64,000 bases of DNA from Dermabacter vaginalis (GTDB lineage Bacteria > Actinomycetota > Actinomycetes > Actinomycetales > Dermabacteraceae): contig NZ_CP012117.1 of assembly GCF_001678905.1 (NCBI RefSeq), positions 2,108,001 through 2,172,000 of the forward strand, in the 5' to 3' direction. The stretch's first letter is position 1. Each line of letters starts with the position of its first letter. The position numbers and the translations under genes are program-made. The notes under the pieces are model-generated. The model made no database searches. It saw only the letters and a list, made by a program, of their open reading frames with translations, and was not told where the DNA came from. Below are positions 1-7,863 of the stretch, piece by piece.

Positions 1-507
1 TTCCGTGACGGCGTTCAAAATGAGCCGCTCGAGGTCGAACGGCTCGTGGAAAAATTGACCGCTGGCGCCTGGTCGAATGTTTCGAACGCTCGAGCCCTCC
101 TCGAGCTTCCGGGCTGCGATATCGAGGTTGTCGGGGTCGATGACCCTCACCTCGAACACGACGAGTTTCCCCCAGTAGATCCGGCGTGTGCCGCCAGGAC
201 CACTCGCCCTTCCTTCAAGATTGGCGTCACCCATGCGCCCTATAAGCGCGTGCTCGACCAGTTTGTCGACGATGGGTGCGACCTCATTTTCGCGGGGCAC
301 ACTCACGGAGGCCAGCTTGCCCTTCCGTATTTTGGCGCGATCGTGACGAATTGCGATCTTCACCGTTCACAGGCGAAAGGACTCAGTTTCCATCGAGGCG
401 TTCCGCTGCACGTCAGTGGCGGTATTGGCGCGAGCCCCTTCTACAACATGCGGTTTGCTAACCGGCCCGAGGTCACGCTCCTCACGCTCAAACCGCGCCT
501 CACCTAG
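1..507 (+). CDS. Metallophosphoesterase, C-terminal part (5' end outside window)
   Basis: The reading frame is open from the first base and stops at 505-507, so the N-terminus lies outside the window. The visible 168 residues carry the C-terminal metal-binding block of calcineurin-like phosphoesterases: a histidine in GVTHAPY followed by GHTHGGQ, the motif that ligates the dinuclear metal site. This arrangement is typical of the YkuE/YaeI-type membrane-associated phosphoesterases of Gram-positive bacteria, many of which act on phospholipids or UDP-sugar lipids. The substrate cannot be read from the sequence. In actinobacteria such a gene often follows the ponA-type penicillin-binding protein, but that side is not visible. 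A tRNA follows 114 bases downstream. Confidence 0.85.
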   Translation, partial: FRDGVQNEPLEVERLVEKLTAGAWSNVSNARALLELPGCDIEVVGVDDPHLEHDEFPPVDPACAARTTRPSFKIGVTHAPYKRVLDQFVDDGCDLIFAGHTHGGQLALPYFGAIVTNCDLHRSQAKGLSFHRGVPLHVSGGIGASPFYNMRFANRPEVTLLTLKPRLT

Positions 508-621
508 CGCCCGGCGCGCCGCACGGTGGTGGCGATCACGCCACATCAATTCGCTTCGCAGCGAGGCGAGGCGCTATAGTTGATGAGGTTCGCGGGGCCC
601 ATGCGGCCCGAGCGCTCTATT

Positions 622-698
<77 letters not shown>

Positions 699-706
699 AG
701 AAAAAG

Positions 707-729
707 CCTCCGCTTAGGCGGGGGTTTTT
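707..729 (+). terminator. Rho-independent terminator after tRNA-Pro
   Basis: A seven-base-pair stem (707-713 with 718-724, including one T-G pair) has a TTAG loop and is followed by five T. It starts nine bases after the tRNA CCA end. Confidence 0.85.
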
Positions 730-954
730 CTTTTGCCCGAAAACTCAACGCACTTTCTTCTTCGATATCGGAGGGCGTTCACTTAAATACATCTCTTGGA
801 ATTACACGGATGTAACTACCACGATGACATCCTTTTGAAAAGCCGCCGCGGCATCACTTTGGGCAAAAAGGAGTAAAAGTTTGGCAAATCCGATGCTCTG
901 AATGATTCCTGAGAGTTCCCGTCCACCCCTCCCCTCCCCTAATGTGGAGCGCGG

Positions 955-1077
955 GTCATGCACGTGACTCACCCCCGTGATCGCTTCCCGTCACCTCGGG
1001 GGTAGCTTCCTCGATGTGCACCCTGTGGCGGGAGTTGGTGTAAGCACCAATCGCGAGGGTAGGAAAGTTGCTCCCCA
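955..1077 (+). promoter_or_regulatory. Structured 5' leader of the NlpC/P60 gene, possible riboswitch
   Basis: The 379 bases between the tRNA and the NlpC/P60 start hold no gene. Roughly the first 200 are AT-richer than their surroundings. The last 123 contain several nested self-complementary elements. TGCAC (959-963) pairs with GTGCA (1016-1020) around a perfect 7-bp stem, ACCCCCG (971-977) with CGGGGGT (997-1003). GGGAG (1030-1034) pairs with CTCCC (1071-1075) around a perfect hairpin, TTGGTG-TAAG-CACCAA (1035-1050). The likely ribosome site AGGAAAG (1061-1067) lies inside the second domain. C-di-AMP (ydaO) riboswitches commonly precede NlpC/P60 and Rpf genes in actinobacteria, but I cannot match the full ydaO consensus by eye, so the ligand is unassigned. 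Confidence 0.45.
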
Positions 1078-2646
1078 ATGCTTCGTACCGCACAGCGTGG
1101 CACTCATCGTGCCGAAGGCCCCGCCGTCATCGACTACGGCAGCCTTCTCGCCCCTGTCTCGAAGGGTGCCGTCGGCGCCGCTGCTCTGACTGCCGTCGCC
1201 GCCACGGCCGCAACCGGTCTCGAGTTCGCCCCTGCAAACGCCGCTCCTTCGACCCATAACGGTCCCGTTTCGCAGGCAGGCACCAAACTCCCGTCGATCT
1301 CCGCACTCGGCTCCAAGCCCCTGCGCACCGGTCAGCGCGGCCAGCAAGTTCAGGCACTCCAGTCACTCCTCAACCACCACGGCGCAAGCATCAAGATCGA
1401 CGGTTCGTTTGGCCGTAAGACTCGCAACGCCGTCGTGACATTTCAGTCCTCTTCCGGCATTGGCGTGGACGGCGTCGTGGGCGCCCGCACTCGCTCGGCG
1501 CTCGTCTCGAAAAACCCGACCTCGGTCAACACCACCCCGAAGCTGCGCCCCGGATCGCGCGGCGATGCGGTCAAGAACCTCCAGAGCCTCCTGAACAAGG
1601 CCGGCGCCAACATTAAGGTCGACGGCGTGTTCGGCCGCGGAACGAAAACCGCGGTGCGGAACTTCCAGTCCTCCGCCGGCGTTGGCGTGGACGGCGTCGT
1701 GGGCCCCCGCACCTGGGGCAAGCTCAACTCGGGCGCTGGCTCGGCTGCCGCCTCGACGAACAAAGCGGCGGTCAACAACACCCCGAAGCTCCGCAGGGGC
1801 AACCGCGGCGGTGCCGTCAAGAACCTCCAAAGCCTCCTGAACAAGGCCGGCGCCAACATTAAGGTCGACGGCTCCTTCGGCCGCGGCACCTACAACGCCG
1901 TGCGCGACTTCCAGTCGGCAGCCGGCATCGGCGTCGACGGCGTCGTGGGCCGCCGCACCTGGGACAAGCTCAACTCGGGCAAGGTCTCGGTTTCGGCCTC
2001 CGGCTCGGCTGAGCGTGCCGTGAACAACACCCCGAAGCTCCGCAGGGGCAGCCGCGGTGGCGCCGTCAAGAACCTCCAGAGCCTCCTCAACAAGGCAGGC
2101 GCAAACATCAGCGAAGACGGCAAGTTCGGCCGCGGCACCTACAACGCCGTGCGCGACTTCCAGTCGGCAGCCGGCATCGGCGTCGACGGCGTCGTGGGCC
2201 GCCGCACCTGGGACAAGCTCAACTCGGACAAGGTTGAGATCGCGACGGCGACCCCCGCTTCGCTCTCGACCCCGAAGAAGACGTCGACGAAGTCCGATGC
2301 GTCTGGCGAGGCGATCGTGGCGAGCGCCAAGAAATACCTCGGCACCCCCTATGTATGGGGCGGCTCTTCGACCTCGGGCTTCGACTGCTCGGGACTCACC
2401 TCGACCGTGTATCGCGAGCACGGCATCTCCATCCCGCGCACGGCTCGTAAGCAGGCCTTCGGTGGCACGATCATCTCGGAAAGCGAAGCGCAGGTGGGCG
2501 ACCTCGTCGTGTTCACGCAGAACAACTACGGCCACGTGGGCATCTACGCGGGCGATGGCAAGATCGTGGACGCGAGCCGCTCGCGCAATAAGGTCGTTCA
2601 CCGAGATATTTGGACGTCGAAGGTTATCTACGTCACATACCGCTGA
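1078..2646 (+). CDS. Secreted NlpC/P60 endopeptidase with four peptidoglycan-binding repeats
   Basis: This is a predicted exported peptidoglycan hydrolase of 522 residues that would cut D-glutamyl-diamino-acid bonds in stem peptides. The N-terminus (GTHRAEG, then an Ala-rich hydrophobic stretch to about residue 60) resembles the export signals of actinobacterial Rpf/NlpC proteins. Four PG_binding_1 units occupy about residues 80-140, 155-215, 235-297 and 315-380. The NlpC/P60 domain fills about 405-522, with the nucleophile in DCSG (Cys437) and the catalytic His in GHVGIY. The ATG at 1078 is preceded by AGGAAAG at 1061-1067. The last three binding units are nearly identical at DNA level, which suggests recent internal duplication. 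A strong terminator follows, so the gene is monocistronic. Confidence 0.93.
   Translation: MLRTAQRGTHRAEGPAVIDYGSLLAPVSKGAVGAAALTAVAATAATGLEFAPANAAPSTHNGPVSQAGTKLPSISALGSKPLRTGQRGQQVQALQSLLNHHGASIKIDGSFGRKTRNAVVTFQSSSGIGVDGVVGARTRSALVSKNPTSVNTTPKLRPGSRGDAVKNLQSLLNKAGANIKVDGVFGRGTKTAVRNFQSSAGVGVDGVVGPRTWGKLNSGAGSAAASTNKAAVNNTPKLRRGNRGGAVKNLQSLLNKAGANIKVDGSFGRGTYNAVRDFQSAAGIGVDGVVGRRTWDKLNSGKVSVSASGSAERAVNNTPKLRRGSRGGAVKNLQSLLNKAGANISEDGKFGRGTYNAVRDFQSAAGIGVDGVVGRRTWDKLNSDKVEIATATPASLSTPKKTSTKSDASGEAIVASAKKYLGTPYVWGGSSTSGFDCSGLTSTVYREHGISIPRTARKQAFGGTIISESEAQVGDLVVFTQNNYGHVGIYAGDGKIVDASRSRNKVVHRDIWTSKVIYVTYR
1774..2230 (+). repeat. Tandem 249-bp intragenic repeat
   Basis: Two copies of an 83-codon unit, starting near 1774 and 2023, encode peptidoglycan-binding repeats 3 and 4. 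Their second halves are essentially identical base for base, for example from GGCACCTACAACGCC through ACCTGGGACAAGCTC. The block AACAAGGCCGGCGCCAAC is also shared with repeat 2 near 1595. The conservation at synonymous sites points to recent duplication or gene conversion. Confidence 0.9.
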
Positions 2647-2716
2647 CCGGTAGAGGGGTTCGATCCTGACGCAACGCGTCGTGGGAAGAGGATCGAGGCC
2701 ACACCGATCAGTCATG

Positions 2717-2745
2717 CGGGCAGCCCCTCGGGGCTGCCCGTTTTT
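2717..2745 (+). terminator. Rho-independent terminator of the NlpC/P60 gene
   Basis: A perfect 10-bp stem (2717-2726 with 2731-2740) is closed by a CTCG loop and followed directly by five T. Confidence 0.95.
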
Positions 2746-2874
2746 ATGTCCGACGGCACCCCGACTTCACCGCTCTTTCCCTTTTCCAGCGTGCACCTAT
2801 CCCCTCATGGCAGGGTTGAGCTGTATCTTTGCGCTCGAGCGCGCGGAGCCCGCCCCATCTACCCGAGGAGTGAC

Positions 2875-4365
2875 ATGTCCACGAACCCTGAACTCAATAC
2901 CGCTCCCCTGCCCCTCATCCCCGAACCGGTTTCGGTGCGCTTTGGGAACACCCCTGCGGAGGACTGGGTGACGTCGGATCCGTTTGGCGAGGTCACGGTG
3001 GGCGTCAACAAGGATCTCCCCCGCACCGATTTCTCCATTACGATCCACAAGAAGGGCGCCTCGATTACGGCGGGTAGCGAGGCAGCGCTCGCCGATGGCC
3101 GCAACGCCTTCGCGCAGATCGTGCACCTTTCAGCAGTGCGTTCGCAGCTCGCAGCCGCGGCGACGGTGACTACCGAGCAACCGTCGGACCCCACCTACCG
3201 CATCCCGGCACTAACCTTGAACGACTCTCCCAAGCACGCATGGCGCGGCCTCCTCGTGGACCCCGCGCGGCATTTCCTTCCGGTTGAGGACCTCAAACGG
3301 CTCATCACGGTGATGGCCGTGTACCGCCTCAACGTTTTGCACCTGAACCTCACGGATGATCAGGGCTGGCGCTTCGAGGTAAGCGGCTACCCGCGGCTCA
3401 CCGAGGTTGGCGCGTGGCGCGAGCGTACGGTTGAGGGCACCCCGCAGTTTGAGGGTGAGGACACGTTCGCCGAAGATCGCCACGGCGGCTTCTATACCCA
3501 GGATGAGCTGCGCGAACTCGTGCAGTATGCGCGCTCACGCGGCGTGACTCTCGTGCCTGGCGTGAATCTTCCGGGCCACGCACAGGCGGCGATCGCGGCG
3601 TATCCGAATCTGGGGAACTTCCCCGAGCGTCAGCTTCTCGTGCGTGAAACCTGGGGCGTGAGCGATCACGTGCTCGGTACGTCCGAAGCCTCGTTCCAGT
3701 TTGTTCGTGACGTTCTCGAGCAGGTTGCGGAGATTTTCGACTCGCCCTTCGTCCACGTCGGCGGCGAAGATGCACCCCTGACCGAATGGGAACGCTCACC
3801 CGAGGCGCGCACACGCCGCGAGGAGTGGGGATATTCGCGCGAGAGCGAAATCCTCGGCCGCTTCATCACCTTCGCGGGCGAGGTGCTGCGTGACAAGGGG
3901 AAGCGCCTTGCGGTGTGGGATTCCGCAGCCCTTGTGCGTATTCCCGACGATGCGATTGTGCTCGCGGGGGGCGAGCCGAAGGGCGTGAAGGCTGCGACGT
4001 CGCGTGGTTTCCAGACCGTTGCGGCACCCGAGTCGGTGCTCGGGCTTGATCGCGTGCAGAGCCGAAACGAGCCAGCGGGCGCACACCCCGTTTTGAGCCT
4101 CGAGGACGTGCTCAAGGCGAGCCCGCTTCCGAAAAAGCTCAGCGATGAGCACGGCAAGCTCGTACTCGGCATCGAAGCAACGGCGTTCGGTCAGTTCATT
4201 CCCACGGCCCGTCACCTCGAGTACATGCTGTTCCCGCGCCTCGTGGCGGTCGCGCAGCACGCGTGGGGGTCGTCGATCGACACCGAGGAGCTTCACGAAC
4301 GCCTGCGCGCGCACGAGGCACTTCTCGCCCACCTCGGCGTTGAGTCCCGCAAAATCCTCGACTAG
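2875..4365 (+). CDS. GH20 beta-N-acetylhexosaminidase-fold protein with altered active site
   Basis: The 496-residue protein has the GH20 barrel. A divergent N-terminal domain (about 1-110) leads into the family segment RGLLVDPARHFLPVEDLKR, then LNLTDDQGWRFE and PRLTEVGAWRE. The start is the ATG at 2875 with GAGGAG eight bases ahead. An upstream in-frame ATG at 2746 would overlap the terminator of the previous gene. There is no signal peptide, so the protein is probably cytoplasmic. In GH20 enzymes the catalytic pair reads H-x-G-G-D-E. Here it reads HVGGED (Glu298-Asp299), so the pair is swapped. The later W-[ST]-E substrate motif is also missing (EATAFGQF). It may process an unusual hexosaminide or be a pseudoenzyme. 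Confidence 0.85.
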   Translation: MSTNPELNTAPLPLIPEPVSVRFGNTPAEDWVTSDPFGEVTVGVNKDLPRTDFSITIHKKGASITAGSEAALADGRNAFAQIVHLSAVRSQLAAAATVTTEQPSDPTYRIPALTLNDSPKHAWRGLLVDPARHFLPVEDLKRLITVMAVYRLNVLHLNLTDDQGWRFEVSGYPRLTEVGAWRERTVEGTPQFEGEDTFAEDRHGGFYTQDELRELVQYARSRGVTLVPGVNLPGHAQAAIAAYPNLGNFPERQLLVRETWGVSDHVLGTSEASFQFVRDVLEQVAEIFDSPFVHVGGEDAPLTEWERSPEARTRREEWGYSRESEILGRFITFAGEVLRDKGKRLAVWDSAALVRIPDDAIVLAGGEPKGVKAATSRGFQTVAAPESVLGLDRVQSRNEPAGAHPVLSLEDVLKASPLPKKLSDEHGKLVLGIEATAFGQFIPTARHLEYMLFPRLVAVAQHAWGSSIDTEELHERLRAHEALLAHLGVESRKILD

Positions 4366-4377
4366 GGGCGCGAATTC

Positions 4378-6360
4378 TTAGAGGTCCGCACCGCGGTCTT
4401 TACGCATTTGCCCCCCGACCCAGAGGGACACGATTCCCGTAAAGATGAGCAGTGCCGTGCTCGTCATGAACACCGCGAATGTCGCGCTCGAGGAAGGCAT
4501 GAGGCGCCCGAAAATGGCGCTTAGCCCCGCGTCGCGCGACGTGGACGCAGTGCTCGGAACGAGCGGCTCGACATCGATCACAATGTGGGCGCTCGTGCGC
4601 AAGCCCGCCGAGTCTTCGACCGTGTATTCGATGGGTGTAGTGCGACCCACGAACGTGTTCGCGGGGGTAAAGCGCACGCCGCCGGCGCTTGTCACCTCGA
4701 AAACTCCTTCCTCGGGGATTTCGAGGCGACGGCCCGAGCCTGCAACGAGTTCTTCAATATTGGTGGCTCGTGAGCTACGCAGCACGAGTGTTGAGGAATC
4801 GAAGGTCTGACCAGGACTCGCGGGAGTGTCGTTGCCGAGCACGTCAATGGTCACGGAGTTCACTCGGCTGTTTGAGAGGGCCTCGTCGTCACGCGCGGTG
4901 GGCACGGCGCTCGCGTATTGAGCGTGGAGAGTTCCGCTCGTGGTGTTGGAAGCGAGGACGCTTTCGATCGTGAAGGTGGCGACGTGGGGCGAGCTGCGCA
5001 GCACCGTATCGGGAGTGAATGCCACGGCGCGGGAGTCGGGGTCGAATTCCCACACCCCCTCGCCAGGCACCGTCATTCTCTTGCGATCGGAGGAAAGGGT
5101 CGTGCCCTGCGGCATGTCGCGCTCGGTAAACGCGAAAGTGTAGGGCTGAACGTTGAGGGATCCATCAAGGGGCGTGAACATCGCCACCTGGCCCCACTTC
5201 GCGGCTGTATAACGTGCGCCAACCTGGGGGTAGCCGACGCTCATGGGTGCAACCGAGGACGTGTTGCCGTCGAGATCTTTGCCTTTCACCCCCATGGGCG
5301 TCACGTCACGGACTTTGTCGCCGAGCGGAGTGAAGGTCAGGGTCTGCATGTTCCGGTCGAGCCCCCATGTTCCCTGATCGGCAACGGTCACTGAGAGGCC
5401 GTCGTCGGAGGTGTAGTAAGAGGTCTCGCCACCGAACGGCGCAAGCTCAAGCGTTGACGGATCGACGTTGGCCGCCGCGCTCGCGAGGTCAAAGGTCACC
5501 GGTGCTCCGTAACCTGCGGCGCGCGTCACGTCTCTGATGGCGGGGGTTTTGACTGTCACGGTGCCTTTGGCGACGGGCTGATATTTCGTGTCGCGCCCTT
5601 CGAGCGTGATGGGTCTCGGTTGAGTCCCGAGCCTTTCCCGCCTCGGAGTGAAGGTCACCTGTGCCCGGTCATCGGTCGCGAGTGCCCACGTTCCTTCATC
5701 GGGAACGATGAGACGCGTGCCGTCTTCCACGAGCGTGCTGCCCGCGGGAAGCCCTTCAAGCGTGAAGGCGAGCGAGGAAGGGTCCACGCCCGTGCCGTCG
5801 AGGGCAAGGGGAACCGTGACCTTTTCGCCTTCCGAGGCGCGTGCGCTCACGCTCGGGATTCCGGGATACGTCACGGTCAGGGTGACGGGTGCGGATTCGT
5901 ATCCGGTCTTCGAACGCACCGAGAATTGCACGCTGTGGGATCCTCCTGCCTCGGAATTTTCGGGAGTGAACCTCACTCGCGTGTCCGTGATCTCCCACTT
6001 TCCCACGCCTTTGACAGAGAGCTTCTTACCGCCGCTCGTGGGCCTCGCGTCCTCGGATTCGGTGCTCGAAAGAAGCCTCATCGAATCCGTGTCGAGTGTC
6101 TCGAGGTCCTCCGCGGACACCATGAGAAACAGGTCAAAATCCCCGGGGTTGCCAAGGGTTGCCGTGTGTTTGAGCGCCGCTGGATCCGCGGGCAGTGTGA
6201 AGGGGCCATCTTCGCCGAGTGCGTGAGCGGCGGGAATAAGTGCCACGGCACCGGGCCCCTGGGCCGCGGGAGCGAGTGCGGGTCCGACGGTTGCCGCAAG
6301 AACAAGCGCGCACGCTGCGGTGCGCGCGAGAGCACTCCGGAGAATCGATTTCCGGTGCAC
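4378..6360 (-). CDS. Secreted, membrane-anchored repeat protein with CshA-like fibril domains
   Basis: This is a predicted surface protein of 660 residues. The start is GTG at 6360 behind AAGGAG, and the frame stays open upstream without coding character. A signal peptide of about 40 residues (basic, then [16 protein letters not shown]) leads into five or six beta-rich units. Each ends with a pattern such as G-x-W-x-(8)-V-x-FTP followed by a beta strand, the signature of CshA-type fibril and related bacterial surface repeats. A C-terminal hydrophobic helix ([19 protein letters not shown]) and a short basic tail anchor it. There is no LPXTG, so it is not a sortase substrate. It is divergent from the maltokinase gene. 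An adhesin or scaffold role is inferred. Confidence 0.75.
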   Translation of the reverse strand: MHRKSILRSALARTAACALVLAATVGPALAPAAQGPGAVALIPAAHALGEDGPFTLPADPAALKHTATLGNPGDFDLFLMVSAEDLETLDTDSMRLLSSTESEDARPTSGGKKLSVKGVGKWEITDTRVRFTPENSEAGGSHSVQFSVRSKTGYESAPVTLTVTYPGIPSVSARASEGEKVTVPLALDGTGVDPSSLAFTLEGLPAGSTLVEDGTRLIVPDEGTWALATDDRAQVTFTPRRERLGTQPRPITLEGRDTKYQPVAKGTVTVKTPAIRDVTRAAGYGAPVTFDLASAAANVDPSTLELAPFGGETSYYTSDDGLSVTVADQGTWGLDRNMQTLTFTPLGDKVRDVTPMGVKGKDLDGNTSSVAPMSVGYPQVGARYTAAKWGQVAMFTPLDGSLNVQPYTFAFTERDMPQGTTLSSDRKRMTVPGEGVWEFDPDSRAVAFTPDTVLRSSPHVATFTIESVLASNTTSGTLHAQYASAVPTARDDEALSNSRVNSVTIDVLGNDTPASPGQTFDSSTLVLRSSRATNIEELVAGSGRRLEIPEEGVFEVTSAGGVRFTPANTFVGRTTPIEYTVEDSAGLRTSAHIVIDVEPLVPSTASTSRDAGLSAIFGRLMPSSSATFAVFMTSTALLIFTGIVSLWVGGQMRKDRGADL

Positions 6361-6453
6361 GATTCTCCTTCCCACGATTACCTCGAATTCACCCGCCACA
6401 CTACCAGCGACGATAGTCTTAGAGAGCCCAAGTATCCCAGCGTAGGGAGTCCC

Positions 6454-7863
6454 ATGCTCAGCATCGTGTTTTCCGATCATTTTCGCCGCGATTCGTTTCT
6501 CGAGGATGCCGCGCGCTTCATCATGGGGCAACGCTGGTGCAGCAACTCGCACCGAGAAGCGCCCGAGCTGCAGATCGCGGGGTGGACTCGCCTCGCCGAG
6601 GATGAGCACCTCGTCGTATCGTTCGTGACCCTCGGTGCCGCTGACGGCGCACGCTTCGCGCTTCCGGTGGCGTGGAATAAAGACGGTCGCGTTGAAGAGG
6701 GGGAACTCGAAAACCTCATTACGCATGTCGACACCCCGGTAGGATCCCACAACGTGTACGACGCGACGGGGATCGATCGCGCTCGCGCTCTCCTCGCCCG
6801 CGCCCTTGTCGAGGGGGCCTCTGGCGAGGGGCTCACGCTCACCCCACACCTGTGCGAGGCAACCGCGCAGACTGTACGCGCAGATTTGCAGGCCATCACC
6901 ACGACCGAGCGTCTCGTGGGCGAGCAGTCGAACACGTCCCTCATCATTCACACGGAAAGCGGCAACGAGTACATCATCAAGATCTTCCGCCACCTCCATG
7001 AGGGCACAAATCCCGATGCCGAACTTCAAGAGGCTCTGCAGGCGGAAGGCAACACGCAGATTCCCGAGTTCTTTGGCTACGTGAGTGGCACGGATGCGCT
7101 CGGCGGATCCGACATCGCGATCCTCAACCGTTTCCTTCCCGACGTTCAAGACGCGTGGCGCGAAGCGCTCATCGCTGCTGCCCAGGGCATCGATTTTGCC
7201 GGGCAGGCGTCGGACCTTGGCACCTCCCTCGCACAGATCCACACGGACCTCGCACGCGCCCTGCCCACCGAGCGAGCGAGCACCAACGCGCGTGCACTCA
7301 CACTCGAGTCAATAAAGCGCCGATTCGCGCACCACGTCGAGGCTCTGCCCGTACTGGAGACCTTCGCCGAGGCAGCAAACGACGTTTTCACACGTACTCT
7401 TCGAGTCGAGTGGCCGCCATTCCAGCGAATCCACGGCGATCTTCACCTCGGCCAGGTCCTCAACTCACCAACCAAGGGCTGGGTTTTCCTTGATTTCGAG
7501 GGGGAGCCTTTGCGCCCCATGGCGGAGCGTGTCACGGCCGACTCGCCTTGCCGGGATGTCGCGGGCATTCTTCGAAGCATCGACTACGCGGCAGCCTACG
7601 TTGAACTCAATGAGGGCATCGATGCGCGCGAGTGGGCCGGCACGGCGCGCGAGGCCTTCATCGAGGCTTACCTCGCGGAGCGTTCAGCGCGGGGCGGGGA
7701 GGGCAGCGCGGAGGATCTGCGTTCACTTTTCCGTGTGTTCGAGCTCGATAAGGCCGCCTACGAAGCCGTGTACGAGGCGCAAAACCGCCCGGAGTGGCTC
7801 CCGATCCCTCTAACCGCGCTCGAGGAGCTCACGGCGACGGCTCACACTACGCTTCAGGAATGA
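6454..7863 (+). CDS. mak: Maltokinase (maltose + ATP to maltose-1-phosphate)
   Basis: The 469-residue kinase matches actinobacterial maltokinase (Mak/Pep2). It has the N-terminal cap domain (about 1-110), the kinase-like core with the catalytic loop [10 protein letters not shown], and the metal-binding [15 protein letters not shown]. In the family it makes the maltose-1-phosphate used by GlgE for alpha-1,4-glucan synthesis. The start is the ATG at 6454 with AGGGAG just upstream. No treS, glgE or glgB lies in this window, so the rest of the pathway must be elsewhere if it is present. The 3' end overlaps the convergent jetC gene by 17 bases. Confidence 0.88.
   Translation: MLSIVFSDHFRRDSFLEDAARFIMGQRWCSNSHREAPELQIAGWTRLAEDEHLVVSFVTLGAADGARFALPVAWNKDGRVEEGELENLITHVDTPVGSHNVYDATGIDRARALLARALVEGASGEGLTLTPHLCEATAQTVRADLQAITTTERLVGEQSNTSLIIHTESGNEYIIKIFRHLHEGTNPDAELQEALQAEGNTQIPEFFGYVSGTDALGGSDIAILNRFLPDVQDAWREALIAAAQGIDFAGQASDLGTSLAQIHTDLARALPTERASTNARALTLESIKRRFAHHVEALPVLETFAEAANDVFTRTLRVEWPPFQRIHGDLHLGQVLNSPTKGWVFLDFEGEPLRPMAERVTADSPCRDVAGILRSIDYAAAYVELNEGIDAREWAGTAREAFIEAYLAERSARGGEGSAEDLRSLFRVFELDKAAYEAVYEAQNRPEWLPIPLTALEELTATAHTTLQE

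Noticed and set aside
955-1077. Definite c-di-AMP (ydaO) riboswitch call
   Set aside because: The structure and gene context fit, but the conserved sequence words of the class could not be matched by eye. Left as an unassigned structured leader.
1363-2715. Long minus-strand open frame opposite the NlpC/P60 gene
   Set aside because: It is a codon-bias shadow of the repeat-rich gene; its apparent repeats are the reverse complement of the real ones.
6361-7242. Upstream extension of the minus-strand surface protein to a 954-residue frame
   Set aside because: It runs antisense through the maltokinase gene, lacks family character, and a GTG with AAGGAG at 6360 followed by a clear signal peptide gives the real start.
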